DNA from: DASZQY01 sp048498575
GTDB taxonomy: Bacteria > Pseudomonadota > Alphaproteobacteria > Rhizobiales > Kaistiaceae
Assembly: GCA_048498575.1 (NCBI GenBank)
Contig: JBEHXS010000189.1
Location: forward strand, 1 to 5,260
Direction: 5' to 3'
DNA: 5,260 nucleotides
The notes beneath the pieces are model-generated. The model was not told the origin of the DNA and did not search any database. It saw nothing but the letters and a program-made list of their open reading frames with translations. The translations under genes and the position numbers were made by a program. The first letter of the stretch is position 1, and every line of letters starts with the position of its first letter. Positions 1 to 5,260 of the stretch are shown in pieces.

Positions 1-22
1 CATAGAGTAGCTAGCGCCCCAC

Positions 23-99
23 GCGCCCGTAGCTCAGCTGGATAGAGCATCAGACTACGAATCTGAGGGTCGGGAGTTCGAATCTCTCCGGGCGCGCCA
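23..99 (+). tRNA. tRNA-Arg, anticodon ACG
   Basis: The sequence folds into a full cloverleaf. The 7-bp acceptor stem pairs GCGCCCG (23-29) with CGGGCGC (89-95), followed by discriminator G96 and an encoded CCA at 97-99. The anticodon stem TCAGA/TCTGA (50-54 with 62-66) encloses the loop CTACGAA, placing anticodon ACG at 57-59. The T-arm (72-88) has loop TTCGAAT and one G-U pair. ACG reads CGN arginine codons; in bacteria A34 of this tRNA is normally deaminated to inosine. The gene faces the minus-strand operon, whose last stop codon begins 20 nt after the CCA. Its promoter would lie left of the window, since only 22 bases precede it. Confidence 0.97.
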
Positions 100-118
100 T
101 ACAGCGTTCCTCAGGCGC

Positions 119-1420
119 TCACTGCCCCTCAGGAGCAGAGCTTGGCCGCGGCAGAGCGAACTGCCAGTATCCGCCGGTCGGAAGCTGTTCTTCGATCCGG
201 ATTACCTCGTTCCATTTTGCGGTTCGCTCGGAACGCGTGATGGAGCCGACCTTGATTTGGTGCGACAGCAGCCCGACCGCCAGGTGGCTGAGCGTGACAT
301 CCTCACTCTCGCCGGAGCGGCCGGACATTACGGCGTTCCAACCCGCCGCGCCGGCCGCGGCAGCAGCAGCGATCAGCTCGGATATCGTGCCGCACTGGTT
401 GACCTTGAGCAGCGCCGTGTTGCAGGCGCCGAGGCCAGCGGCGCGAGCGATGCGGCCGGCGTTGGTCGTCAGGTAGTCGTCGCCGATAATCTGGCAGCGG
501 CCGCCCAGCGCGGCGGTAATCGCCACCAATCCCGCATCGTCATCCTCGGCCAGTGGATCTTCCAGCGACACGATCGGATAGCGGCGGCACCAGTCGCTGA
601 GCATGGCGATCATGGCGGCGCTCTTGAGGCGCCGGCCCTCGAGCTTCAGGACATATTCGCCGGCGTCGAAGAAGTTGGTCGCGGCGATGTCGAGGGCGAT
701 GCCGACATCGACCGCGGCTTTGAAACCCGCGGCTTCAATGGCGCGCGTCAGCGTTTCGATCGGTTCCTCGTTTGCGGAGAAGGCCGGCCACAGGCCGCCC
801 TCGTCGCTGACGCCGGAGAGGGCGCCGCGCGCCTTCATCAGGCCGGCGGCGGCGCGGTAGATTTCGGCGGTCCACTCGACAGCTTCGGCGAAGCTTTTCG
901 CGCGCATCGGGATGACCAAAAAGTCCTGTATATCCACACGGTTACCGGCGTGGGCGCCGCCGCCGAAGATCTGGATCATGGGGGCGGGAATGTGCGGCGT
1001 GGCCGGCAAATTGGCCAAACGGCGCAGGTACTGCCAGAGCGGGAGGCCCTCCTCCGCCGCTGAGGCCCATGCGACGGCGCATGAAGTGGCGACGCAGGCA
1101 TTGCCGCCAAGCCTTTGTTTTTGCGGGGTGCCGTCGAGGTCGATGAGGGCGCGGTCGATGGCCGTCTGATCGGCCTCCATGCCCACCAGACGGCCCGCGA
1201 TTTCGCCATTCACGGCGGCGAGCGCGCGGTTCACTCCAAAGCCCCCCAACCGCTGTCCGCCGTCACGGAGATCAAGGGCTTCACGGCTGCCCGTCGAGGC
1301 TCCAGAGGGCGCAATAGCCCTTCCCGTGGCTCCGGACTGCAGGCGGACTTCCACCTCGACCGTCGGGCGACCGCGGGAATCCCACACCTGTCGACCGCGG
1401 ACAGCAGCGATGTCCGTCAT
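119..1420 (-). CDS. Divergent enolase (phosphopyruvate hydratase family)
   Basis: This 433-residue protein has the normal enolase length of about 430. Enolase is a cytosolic Mg-dependent enzyme that interconverts 2-phosphoglycerate and phosphoenolpyruvate. Seen here: the N-terminal domain with DSRG (14-17) and the mobile loop PSGASTGSRE (38-47), then the barrel with H157, general base E207 (in DEGG), metal ligands D244, E287 and D314, general acid/base K339, R368-S369 and K390. Two positions differ from the E. coli and yeast enzymes as I recall them. Yeast E168 is D166 here (VDIQDF), and yeast H373 is G367 here (MSGRSGESED). The DEGG motif is flanked as SDEGGLWP instead of GDEGG(F/Y)AP, and NQIG is NQCG. 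The start is the ATG that overlaps the TGA of the upstream kinase (ATGA). No Shine-Dalgarno precedes it, so translation probably depends on coupling. An in-frame 77-residue extension further upstream is antisense-free but lies inside the kinase gene and is unlike enolase. The gene is probably a paralog of the housekeeping eno with another or relaxed substrate, so I withhold the symbol. Confidence 0.93.
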   Translation of the reverse strand: MTDIAAVRGRQVWDSRGRPTVEVEVRLQSGATGRAIAPSGASTGSREALDLRDGGQRLGGFGVNRALAAVNGEIAGRLVGMEADQTAIDRALIDLDGTPQKQRLGGNACVATSCAVAWASAAEEGLPLWQYLRRLANLPATPHIPAPMIQIFGGGAHAGNRVDIQDFLVIPMRAKSFAEAVEWTAEIYRAAAGLMKARGALSGVSDEGGLWPAFSANEEPIETLTRAIEAAGFKAAVDVGIALDIAATNFFDAGEYVLKLEGRRLKSAAMIAMLSDWCRRYPIVSLEDPLAEDDDAGLVAITAALGGRCQIIGDDYLTTNAGRIARAAGLGACNTALLKVNQCGTISELIAAAAAAGAAGWNAVMSGRSGESEDVTLSHLAVGLLSHQIKVGSITRSERTAKWNEVIRIEEQLPTGGYWQFALPRPSSAPEGQ

Positions 1421-2442
1421 GATGCAGCAACCGAGAGGTTGGCCGCGATCGCGTCGATGACGACGGCGACCGAGCGGCGGGGATTGGCGATGAGGGGGAT
1501 AGATGCGGAACGCACGGCGTCCTGTTCGGCGGGCGTGAGATATTCGACCGGCGACTTGCCGTCGACGCGCGCCAGCATCAGGCACGGGAGCAGCGCGGCG
1601 ACGTGCGCCTCCAGTGTCCGCCGCACGGGTGGCGGCAGGGCCGCCAGCCATGTGTCGAAAAACATGCGCGCCTCGGCGAGCAGCTCGCTCCGCAGCCGCG
1701 GCAGGTGGATGGCTTTCAGGATCAAATGATTCGTGCAGAAGGCGGCGTCGAAGGCAGGGTCACCGTACCACGCACATTCGGCATCGAGGATGACGGGACG
1801 GCGGGTGGCGCGGTCGAGAAGAATGTTCTTGGGGCTGAGGTCGCCGTGGACCAGCGCGAGATGAGTGCGCGCCGTCGTCTCGGCGACGGCGAGAATTTGC
1901 GGCGCGAGATCAGGATGGCGGGCGGCGGTGGCGCGGAGATAGGGGTCGAGGCGAAGGGCGTCGAAAAGCGCGTCGGTGGCGAACGCGCGGGCAGTCTCCG
2001 CGCTATTCAGCGTCGCGGCATGGATGCGGCCGATGGTGTCGGCGACAGCGCGGGTGACGCCGGGATCGGCACGGCCGGCGAGCAGCTCATCCTTCCACAG
2101 GGCGAAACGCTCGGGCGGCAGGTACGCCAGGAGCGCGACACCGCTTTCCGCATCGGCGGCAAGGACGGCCGGAGCGGCGCCCGGCACGATGGCGTTGGCG
2201 GCGCGAAACCAGGCAACCTCGTACTGGTTGCGGTCAGTCGGCACCCGCCAGTCGGCCGCGACCTTGAGCTTGGGCAGTGCACGCTTGGCGCAGACGTCAC
2301 TGCCGTCGGCCAGGCGCACGCGCACGATATCGGACGAGACCCCGCCGGCCAGCGGGTGCACCTCAAGCGGTTCATCCGCCGGCAGACCGGCCTGCCGCAA
2401 CAACGGCGGCAGCAGAACCCGCCATGTATCGATCTCGCTCAA
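1417..2442 (-). CDS. APH/choline-kinase-family phosphotransferase
   Basis: This 341-residue protein belongs to the aminoglycoside phosphotransferase / choline kinase fold, cytosolic ATP-dependent kinases of small hydroxylated molecules. Seen: a nucleotide loop AGGVSSDIVRV (32-42), an ATP-lysine candidate in CAKRALPK (K53), the Brenner motif HGDLSPKNILLD (199-210) with catalytic D201 and N206, and the metal-binding ILDAECAW (218-225; D220, E222 replacing DFG). The segment with EVAWFR and LPPERFALWKDELL (75-121) resembles a housekeeping-like kinase subfamily more than antibiotic-resistance enzymes, and I see nothing pointing to resistance. The start is TTG: an in-frame TGA lies two codons upstream, and no ATG or GTG occurs in the first codons. 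A GGGTGAG element 3 nt upstream of TTG can act as ribosome-binding site. It lies 42 nt after E1 beta and overlaps the enolase by 4 nt. The substrate is not predictable; a sugar, sugar acid or polyol would fit the operon. Confidence 0.9.
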   Translation of the reverse strand: MSEIDTWRVLLPPLLRQAGLPADEPLEVHPLAGGVSSDIVRVRLADGSDVCAKRALPKLKVAADWRVPTDRNQYEVAWFRAANAIVPGAAPAVLAADAESGVALLAYLPPERFALWKDELLAGRADPGVTRAVADTIGRIHAATLNSAETARAFATDALFDALRLDPYLRATAARHPDLAPQILAVAETTARTHLALVHGDLSPKNILLDRATRRPVILDAECAWYGDPAFDAAFCTNHLILKAIHLPRLRSELLAEARMFFDTWLAALPPPVRRTLEAHVAALLPCLMLARVDGKSPVEYLTPAEQDAVRSASIPLIANPRRSVAVVIDAIAANLSVAAS

Positions 2443-2444
2443 TG

Positions 2445-2451
2445 CTCACCC
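2445..2451 (-). promoter_or_regulatory. Ribosome-binding site for the kinase TTG start
   Basis: The minus strand reads GGGTGAG, then CA, then TTG. GGTGA matches the 3' part of the anti-SD complement AGGAGGTGA at normal register. It supports the TTG at 2442-2440, which is the only available start before the upstream in-frame stop. The same GGTGA can pair with TCACC 14 nt upstream on the transcript (plus-strand ggtga at 2465-2469), a weak 5-bp hairpin. Confidence 0.5.
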
Positions 2452-2484
2452 GCTGCGCGACGAAGGTGAAAGCGCGGCGCCGTT

Positions 2485-3468
2485 CTACTGCATGCGGCGG
2501 CGCGCGACCACCTGGGCTGCGACGCGGGCAATGTCGGGCGCCTGCGGCACGCATTGCTCGACCAGCGGCGGGCTATGCGGGATCGGGGTGTAGGCGCCGC
2601 CGATGCGCGCAATCGGCGCGTCGAGGGAGTCGAACACGCTTTCCTGCAGGCTGGCGACAACCTCGCCGGCAACCCCGCCGATGCGCGGTTCTTCCGTGAC
2701 GACGAGCGCGTGGCGCGTCTTGCGGACGGAAGCCTCGATCAGATCGTAATCGAGCGGGAAGAGCGTGCGCAGGTCGATAACCTCGGCCTCGATGCCGGCG
2801 GCGGCGAGCTCCTCGGCGGCCTTCAGCGCCTTCGGCACGCAGGCCCCGTAGGTGATGATGGATATGGCGGTGCCCGGCCGGCGGACCAGCGCCTTGCCGA
2901 ACGGGATCGGCTCGACGTCGTCGTCGACGACGCCGCGCGTTCCGGCGAGGCGCTTGTGCATGAGGTAGATCACCGGGTCCTCGCCACGGAGCGCGGTCTT
3001 GATCAGGCCCTTGGCATCGGACGGCGTCGAGGGCGCGGCGACGAGCAGGCCCGGCGTCTGCGAAAAGAAGCCGTCGAAGCTGTTGTTGTGCTGGGCGGCA
3101 AAGAGCGCGGTGCCGGAGGTGGCGCGGATGACCAGCGGCACGGGGCTGCCCGACATGAAGCGCATCTTGGCGGCCTGGTTGATGATCTCGTCCATGGCGC
3201 CGAGCGCGAAATCGATGAAGTTCAAATCGATGATCGGGTGCATGCCGGCGAGAGCCGCGCCGACGCCGGCGGCGACCATGGCGGCCTCCGAGATCGGCGC
3301 ATCGCGCACGCGCTCGCGGCCGAACATGGCGCCGAGGCCCTTGACCTGGGCGAAGTGCCCGCCCCGCTCGTAGATATCCGTGCCGATGATGAAGATGCGC
3401 TCGTCGCGCTGCATTTCCTCCGCGACGCCATCGGCGAAAGCGCGGCTGAGAGTTATTGGCTTGTTCAC
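2485..3468 (-). CDS. 2-oxoacid/acetoin dehydrogenase E1 component, beta subunit
   Basis: This 327-residue protein matches the usual 325-330 residues of E1 beta subunits (pyruvate, branched-chain and acetoin dehydrogenases). With E1 alpha it forms an alpha2-beta2 thiamine-diphosphate enzyme that decarboxylates a 2-oxoacid or cleaves an acyloin and reductively acylates lipoate. Seen: RVRDAPISEAAMVAAGVGAAL (53-73), with E61 the conserved Glu that activates the cofactor's aminopyrimidine; DFALGAMDEIINQAAKMRFMSG (86-107); VPLVIR (110-115); QHNNSFDGFFSQTPGL (126-141), with H127 where many members read QHSQS; the C-terminal transketolase domain VIDLRTLFPLD (230-240); and LDAPIARI with PLVEQCVPQ near the end. 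The start is GTG, overlapping the E1 alpha TGA (GTGA), with GAGG six bases upstream. An in-frame upstream ATG would run 21 codons back into E1 alpha and is unlikely. The stop is TAG. I cannot tell pyruvate, branched-chain or acetoin type from sequence alone. Confidence 0.94.
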   Translation of the reverse strand: MNKPITLSRAFADGVAEEMQRDERIFIIGTDIYERGGHFAQVKGLGAMFGRERVRDAPISEAAMVAAGVGAALAGMHPIIDLNFIDFALGAMDEIINQAAKMRFMSGSPVPLVIRATSGTALFAAQHNNSFDGFFSQTPGLLVAAPSTPSDAKGLIKTALRGEDPVIYLMHKRLAGTRGVVDDDVEPIPFGKALVRRPGTAISIITYGACVPKALKAAEELAAAGIEAEVIDLRTLFPLDYDLIEASVRKTRHALVVTEEPRIGGVAGEVVASLQESVFDSLDAPIARIGGAYTPIPHSPPLVEQCVPQAPDIARVAAQVVARRRMQ

Positions 3469-4499
3469 GGATTGCCTCGCAGAACGGGACGAAGACCAGT
3501 GATGAGATCGGGCGAGGCCATATCCGGCCACGGCGAGTTGCGGGCGAAGTCGATGGCGTCCTTGACCACCGACTTCGCGTCCTCGGTCAGGCTGGCGAGC
3601 TGGCCGTCGGCGAGCAGGCCGCGCGCTTTCATGCCGCCGGTGAGCTTCTCGATCGGGTCACGGCTGGCGCGCCAGGCGTTGACCTCATCCATCGTGCGGT
3701 AGGTGATGACCTCGCCGGTGTTGTGGCCGTAGTAGCGGTAGGTGATCGCCTCGATGAAGGTCGGTCCCTCGCCCGCCGCGGCACGCGCACGCGCTTCCAC
3801 GACGGCACGGTAGACGGCGCCGACATCCTGTCCGTCGACCTGGATCGAGGGCAGGCCAAAGCCGGAGGCGCGGGCCGCGATCGACTCGCCGCCCATGACC
3901 TTGGCGATGGGCGTCTCGACGGCATACTGGTTGTTCTCGCAGATCGCGATCAGCGGGAGCTGCCAGATGGTGGCGAGGTTGATGTTCTCCCAGGTGCGGC
4001 CGGTATTGGCGGCGCCATCGCCGAAGAAGGCGACCGCGACGTGGGGCTGCTTCTGCAGCTTGGCCGCCAGCGCCACGCCCATGGCGAGGCCAACGCTGGC
4101 GCCGACGATGCCGTTGCCACCGAGGTAGCCGATCGAGCGATCGGAGACGTGCATGGAACCGCCGCGGCCACCGACGACGCCTGTGGAGCGACCGAACAGC
4201 TCGGCCATAGCGGCGCGCGGGTTCATGCCCTTGGCAAGCGCATGGTGGTGCGGACGATGGCCGCTGGCGATGAGATCGGCGGGCTCCAGCGCCCGCACGG
4301 CGCCGACCGCTACCGCCTCCTGCCCGACCGCCTGATGGGCGCCGCCGGGGACGCTGCCGTCGCGCGCCAGCGCCTCGCACGATTCCTCGAACTCGCGGAT
4401 GAGCAGCATCATGCTCAGCCATTCGGGAAGCTGATTGGCCGGAAGGCCGGTCAGATCGACCGGGACGACCGGCTCGCCGACTGCGGGCGTGACGTTCAT
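3465..4499 (-). CDS. Thiamine-diphosphate-dependent dehydrogenase E1 component, alpha subunit
   Basis: This 344-residue protein is E1 alpha of the pyruvate/acetoin/2-oxoacid dehydrogenase family and binds the diphosphate and Mg of thiamine diphosphate. Seen: the N-terminal helix MMLLIREFEE (30-39); PGGAHQAVGQEAVAVG (51-66); GHRPHHHALAKGM (80-92); ELFGRSTGVVGGRGGSMH (100-117); the cofactor motif GDGAANTG...CENN (160-190), with 26 residues between GDG and NN; the phosphorylation-loop-like segment YRYYGHNTGEVITYR (254-268); and WRASRDPIEKL (276-286). Acetoin-dehydrogenase-type proteins as I recall them read HRGHGH where this one reads HRPHHH. The ATG overlaps the TGA of the lipoyl gene (ATGA), with GAGG 7 nt upstream, and its own stop overlaps the E1 beta start. 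The pair with E1 beta is unambiguous; the true acyl donor is not. Confidence 0.94.
   Translation of the reverse strand: MNVTPAVGEPVVPVDLTGLPANQLPEWLSMMLLIREFEESCEALARDGSVPGGAHQAVGQEAVAVGAVRALEPADLIASGHRPHHHALAKGMNPRAAMAELFGRSTGVVGGRGGSMHVSDRSIGYLGGNGIVGASVGLAMGVALAAKLQKQPHVAVAFFGDGAANTGRTWENINLATIWQLPLIAICENNQYAVETPIAKVMGGESIAARASGFGLPSIQVDGQDVGAVYRAVVEARARAAAGEGPTFIEAITYRYYGHNTGEVITYRTMDEVNAWRASRDPIEKLTGGMKARGLLADGQLASLTEDAKSVVKDAIDFARNSPWPDMASPDLITGLRPVLRGNP
3475..3478 (-). promoter_or_regulatory. Ribosome-binding site for the E1 beta GTG start
   Basis: GAGG on the minus strand lies 6 nt before the GTG at 3468-3466, inside the last codons of E1 alpha. It decides for GTG over the upstream ATG at 3531, where the added residues have no E1 beta character. 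Confidence 0.6.
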
Positions 4500-4732
4500 G
4501 CTGCGGCCTCGATGACAACGATGGTCTTGCCGACCTCAACGATGTCGCCCTCGCTGGCGAGGTGCGCGCCCAACTGGCCGGCACACGGCGCGAGCAGCTC
4601 GACGACCGACTTATCGGTCTCCATCTCGGCGATGGCCTCGCCTTCGGCGACCGGATCACCGGGCTGCTTGAGCCACTTGGCGATGACGGCTTCCGTCATG
4701 CCGACGCCCTGGCTCGGAATTTTCACTTCCAT
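4496..4732 (-). CDS. Stand-alone lipoyl (biotinyl/lipoyl-attachment) domain protein
   Basis: This 78-residue protein is just one lipoyl domain, of the kind normally found at the N-terminus of E2 acyltransferases. It starts MEVKIPSQGVGMTEAVI, has the ligation site EMETDKSVVEL with K41 as the lipoylated lysine of the classic TDK turn, and ends in the second half-barrel GDIVEVGKTIVVIE. ETDK favours lipoate over biotin, whose sites read MKM. There is no peripheral-subunit-binding domain and no catalytic acyltransferase core: the stop follows directly and overlaps E1 alpha. Such a carrier would act as a swinging arm for E1 alpha/beta, delivering acyl groups to a core encoded elsewhere. The start is ATG at 4732, with AAAGGA 8 nt upstream. 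A TTG two codons earlier would overlap the preceding stop but sits only 2 nt from that ribosome-binding site. Confidence 0.9.
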   Translation of the reverse strand: MEVKIPSQGVGMTEAVIAKWLKQPGDPVAEGEAIAEMETDKSVVELLAPCAGQLGAHLASEGDIVEVGKTIVVIEAAA

Positions 4733-4734
4733 GT

Positions 4735-5260
4735 TCAACGTCCTTTCGTCGTGCCGCGCGGGAGGGAGCTCTCGAATCTCGAGATTGCCTCGCCGCCGGG
4801 AAGGGCCCCCATCTCAAGGCGATAGGTGCGTGCCTGCCCCGGTTCGAGCATCAGGTTGACGCCCGCCTTCTTCAGTTGATCGACCGTGCCGAACGAGTTG
4901 GTCGCCGGCTCCATGCCGACCGCGTAGAGCTGCTCGCGCATCATTCGCCACTCGATGAAAATCGGCAGCGTCGAGGCGTCGTAGCGCAGGAACGCGCCGA
5001 GCCCCTGCCCGTGATTGAACCCGCGATTGACGACGGCCGCCGCCGACCAGCCGGCCTTGTCGGAGGCGAGATCGAGCTGGTAGCCCTGATGCACGAACTG
5101 GTATTCGGGCGCCGTGAAGCGGCGGTAATCTTCCGGGTCGAAGTTCTCGACGCCAAACAGGTTGCCGGGAGGCGGCCCGGCGAGGCCGGTGATCAGCTCG
5201 GCGCCGGCGTCGACCACCGGCCAGCCGATGTTCATGTGGTAAAGCAACTGGTGCGGCGTC
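4735..5260 (-). CDS. DUF4432 / aldose-1-epimerase-like protein (C-terminal part)
   Basis: The frame is open to the right edge, so the N-terminus is missing; 174 residues are visible. The fragment starts in TPHQLLYHMNIGWPVVDAG and includes APEYQFVHQGY (50-60), VVNRGFNHGQGLGAFLRYD (77-94), IEWRMMREQLYAVGMEPATNSFG (102-124, with E117 in EPATN) and a C-terminal strand GQARTYRLEMGALPGG. These are features of DUF4432 proteins, which share the beta-sandwich fold of galactose mutarotase. Members sit in many sugar-catabolic operons, but their reactions are mostly untested. An apparent TTG start at 5247 is an artefact, because family-like residues continue upstream of it. The gene is first of those visible in the operon. 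Its stop is 2 nt before the lipoyl-domain ATG. It suggests a sugar or sugar-derived substrate for the pathway. Family assignment is by recognition of motifs, not by search. Confidence 0.8.
   Translation of the reverse strand, partial: TPHQLLYHMNIGWPVVDAGAELITGLAGPPPGNLFGVENFDPEDYRRFTAPEYQFVHQGYQLDLASDKAGWSAAAVVNRGFNHGQGLGAFLRYDASTLPIFIEWRMMREQLYAVGMEPATNSFGTVDQLKKAGVNLMLEPGQARTYRLEMGALPGGEAISRFESSLPRGTTKGR
4741..4746 (-). promoter_or_regulatory. Ribosome-binding site for the lipoyl-domain gene
   Basis: AAAGGA on the minus strand is 8 nt from the ATG (4732-4730) but only 2 nt from the alternative TTG (4738-4736). It therefore selects the ATG. It lies inside the last codons of the DUF4432 gene, which links translation of the two genes. 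Confidence 0.65.

Noticed and set aside
109..133. CCTCAGG repeated at 109-115 and 127-133 between the tRNA and the enolase end
   Set aside because: It is a seven-base repeat in GC-rich DNA, expected by chance. It forms no terminator-like hairpin with a usable loop and T-tract.
1421..1651. 77-residue N-terminal extension of the enolase frame
   Set aside because: It lies wholly inside the kinase gene in another frame, is rich in Arg/Ala/Gly without enolase character, and the ATG at 1420 gives the normal family length and a classic ATGA overlap.
3469..3531. Extended E1 beta N-terminus from the ATG at 3531
   Set aside because: It would overlap E1 alpha by over 60 nt and adds non-family residues. 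The GTG at 3468 has a good ribosome-binding site and the usual protein length.
4770..4784. Inverted repeat TCTCGA-ATC-TCGAGA near the end of DUF4432
   Set aside because: It is a 6-bp stem with a 3-nt loop inside coding sequence, with no T-run on either side. It also contains a 9-base match to the tRNA T-arm (TCGAATCTC), too short to be an attachment site.
3456..4859. Long plus-strand open frame of 467 codons opposite E1 alpha and the lipoyl gene
   Set aside because: It is a GC-rich antisense shadow with low-complexity Asp/Gly/Ala/Arg composition, no recognisable motif, and it covers two clearly real minus-strand genes. The plus-strand frame at 2554-3702 is rejected for the same reason.

Overview
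The window is GC-rich DNA, almost entirely coding on the minus strand. It most likely comes from an alphaproteobacterium, perhaps a rhizobial type. That guess rests on the base composition, on the form of the tRNA-Arg(ACG), which resembles alphaproteobacterial copies I remember, and on the style of the proteins. No 16S or other firm taxonomic marker is present.

Layout, left to right. A complete plus-strand tRNA-Arg(ACG) with encoded CCA lies at 23-99. Nineteen bases later begins a convergent minus-strand block that fills the rest of the window. Read in its direction of transcription (right to left), it holds six genes: (1) the C-terminal part of a DUF4432 / aldose-1-epimerase-like protein, cut by the right edge; (2) a 78-residue free-standing lipoyl domain with an ETDK attachment site; (3) a thiamine-diphosphate-dependent 2-oxoacid/acetoin dehydrogenase E1 alpha subunit; (4) the matching E1 beta subunit; (5) an APH/choline-kinase-fold small-molecule kinase; (6) a divergent enolase. 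Junctions are very tight: a 2-nt gap, a 4-nt overlap, a 4-nt overlap, a 42-nt gap, then a 4-nt overlap. This is almost certainly one translationally coupled operon whose promoter lies beyond the right edge.

How the genes may work together (inference). A mutarotase-like protein and a small-molecule kinase suggest sugar or polyol handling. The enolase keeps the metal ligands and the general acid/base pair but has changed two conserved active-site positions, His to Gly and Glu to Asp. It may therefore dehydrate a phospho-acid other than 2-phosphoglycerate. E1 alpha/beta plus a detached lipoyl carrier would then decarboxylate or cleave a 2-oxo compound and pass the acyl group to lipoate. No E2 acyltransferase core or E3 is visible here. 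The set looks like an undescribed or poorly described carbon-utilisation pathway. Its substrate cannot be read from the sequence.
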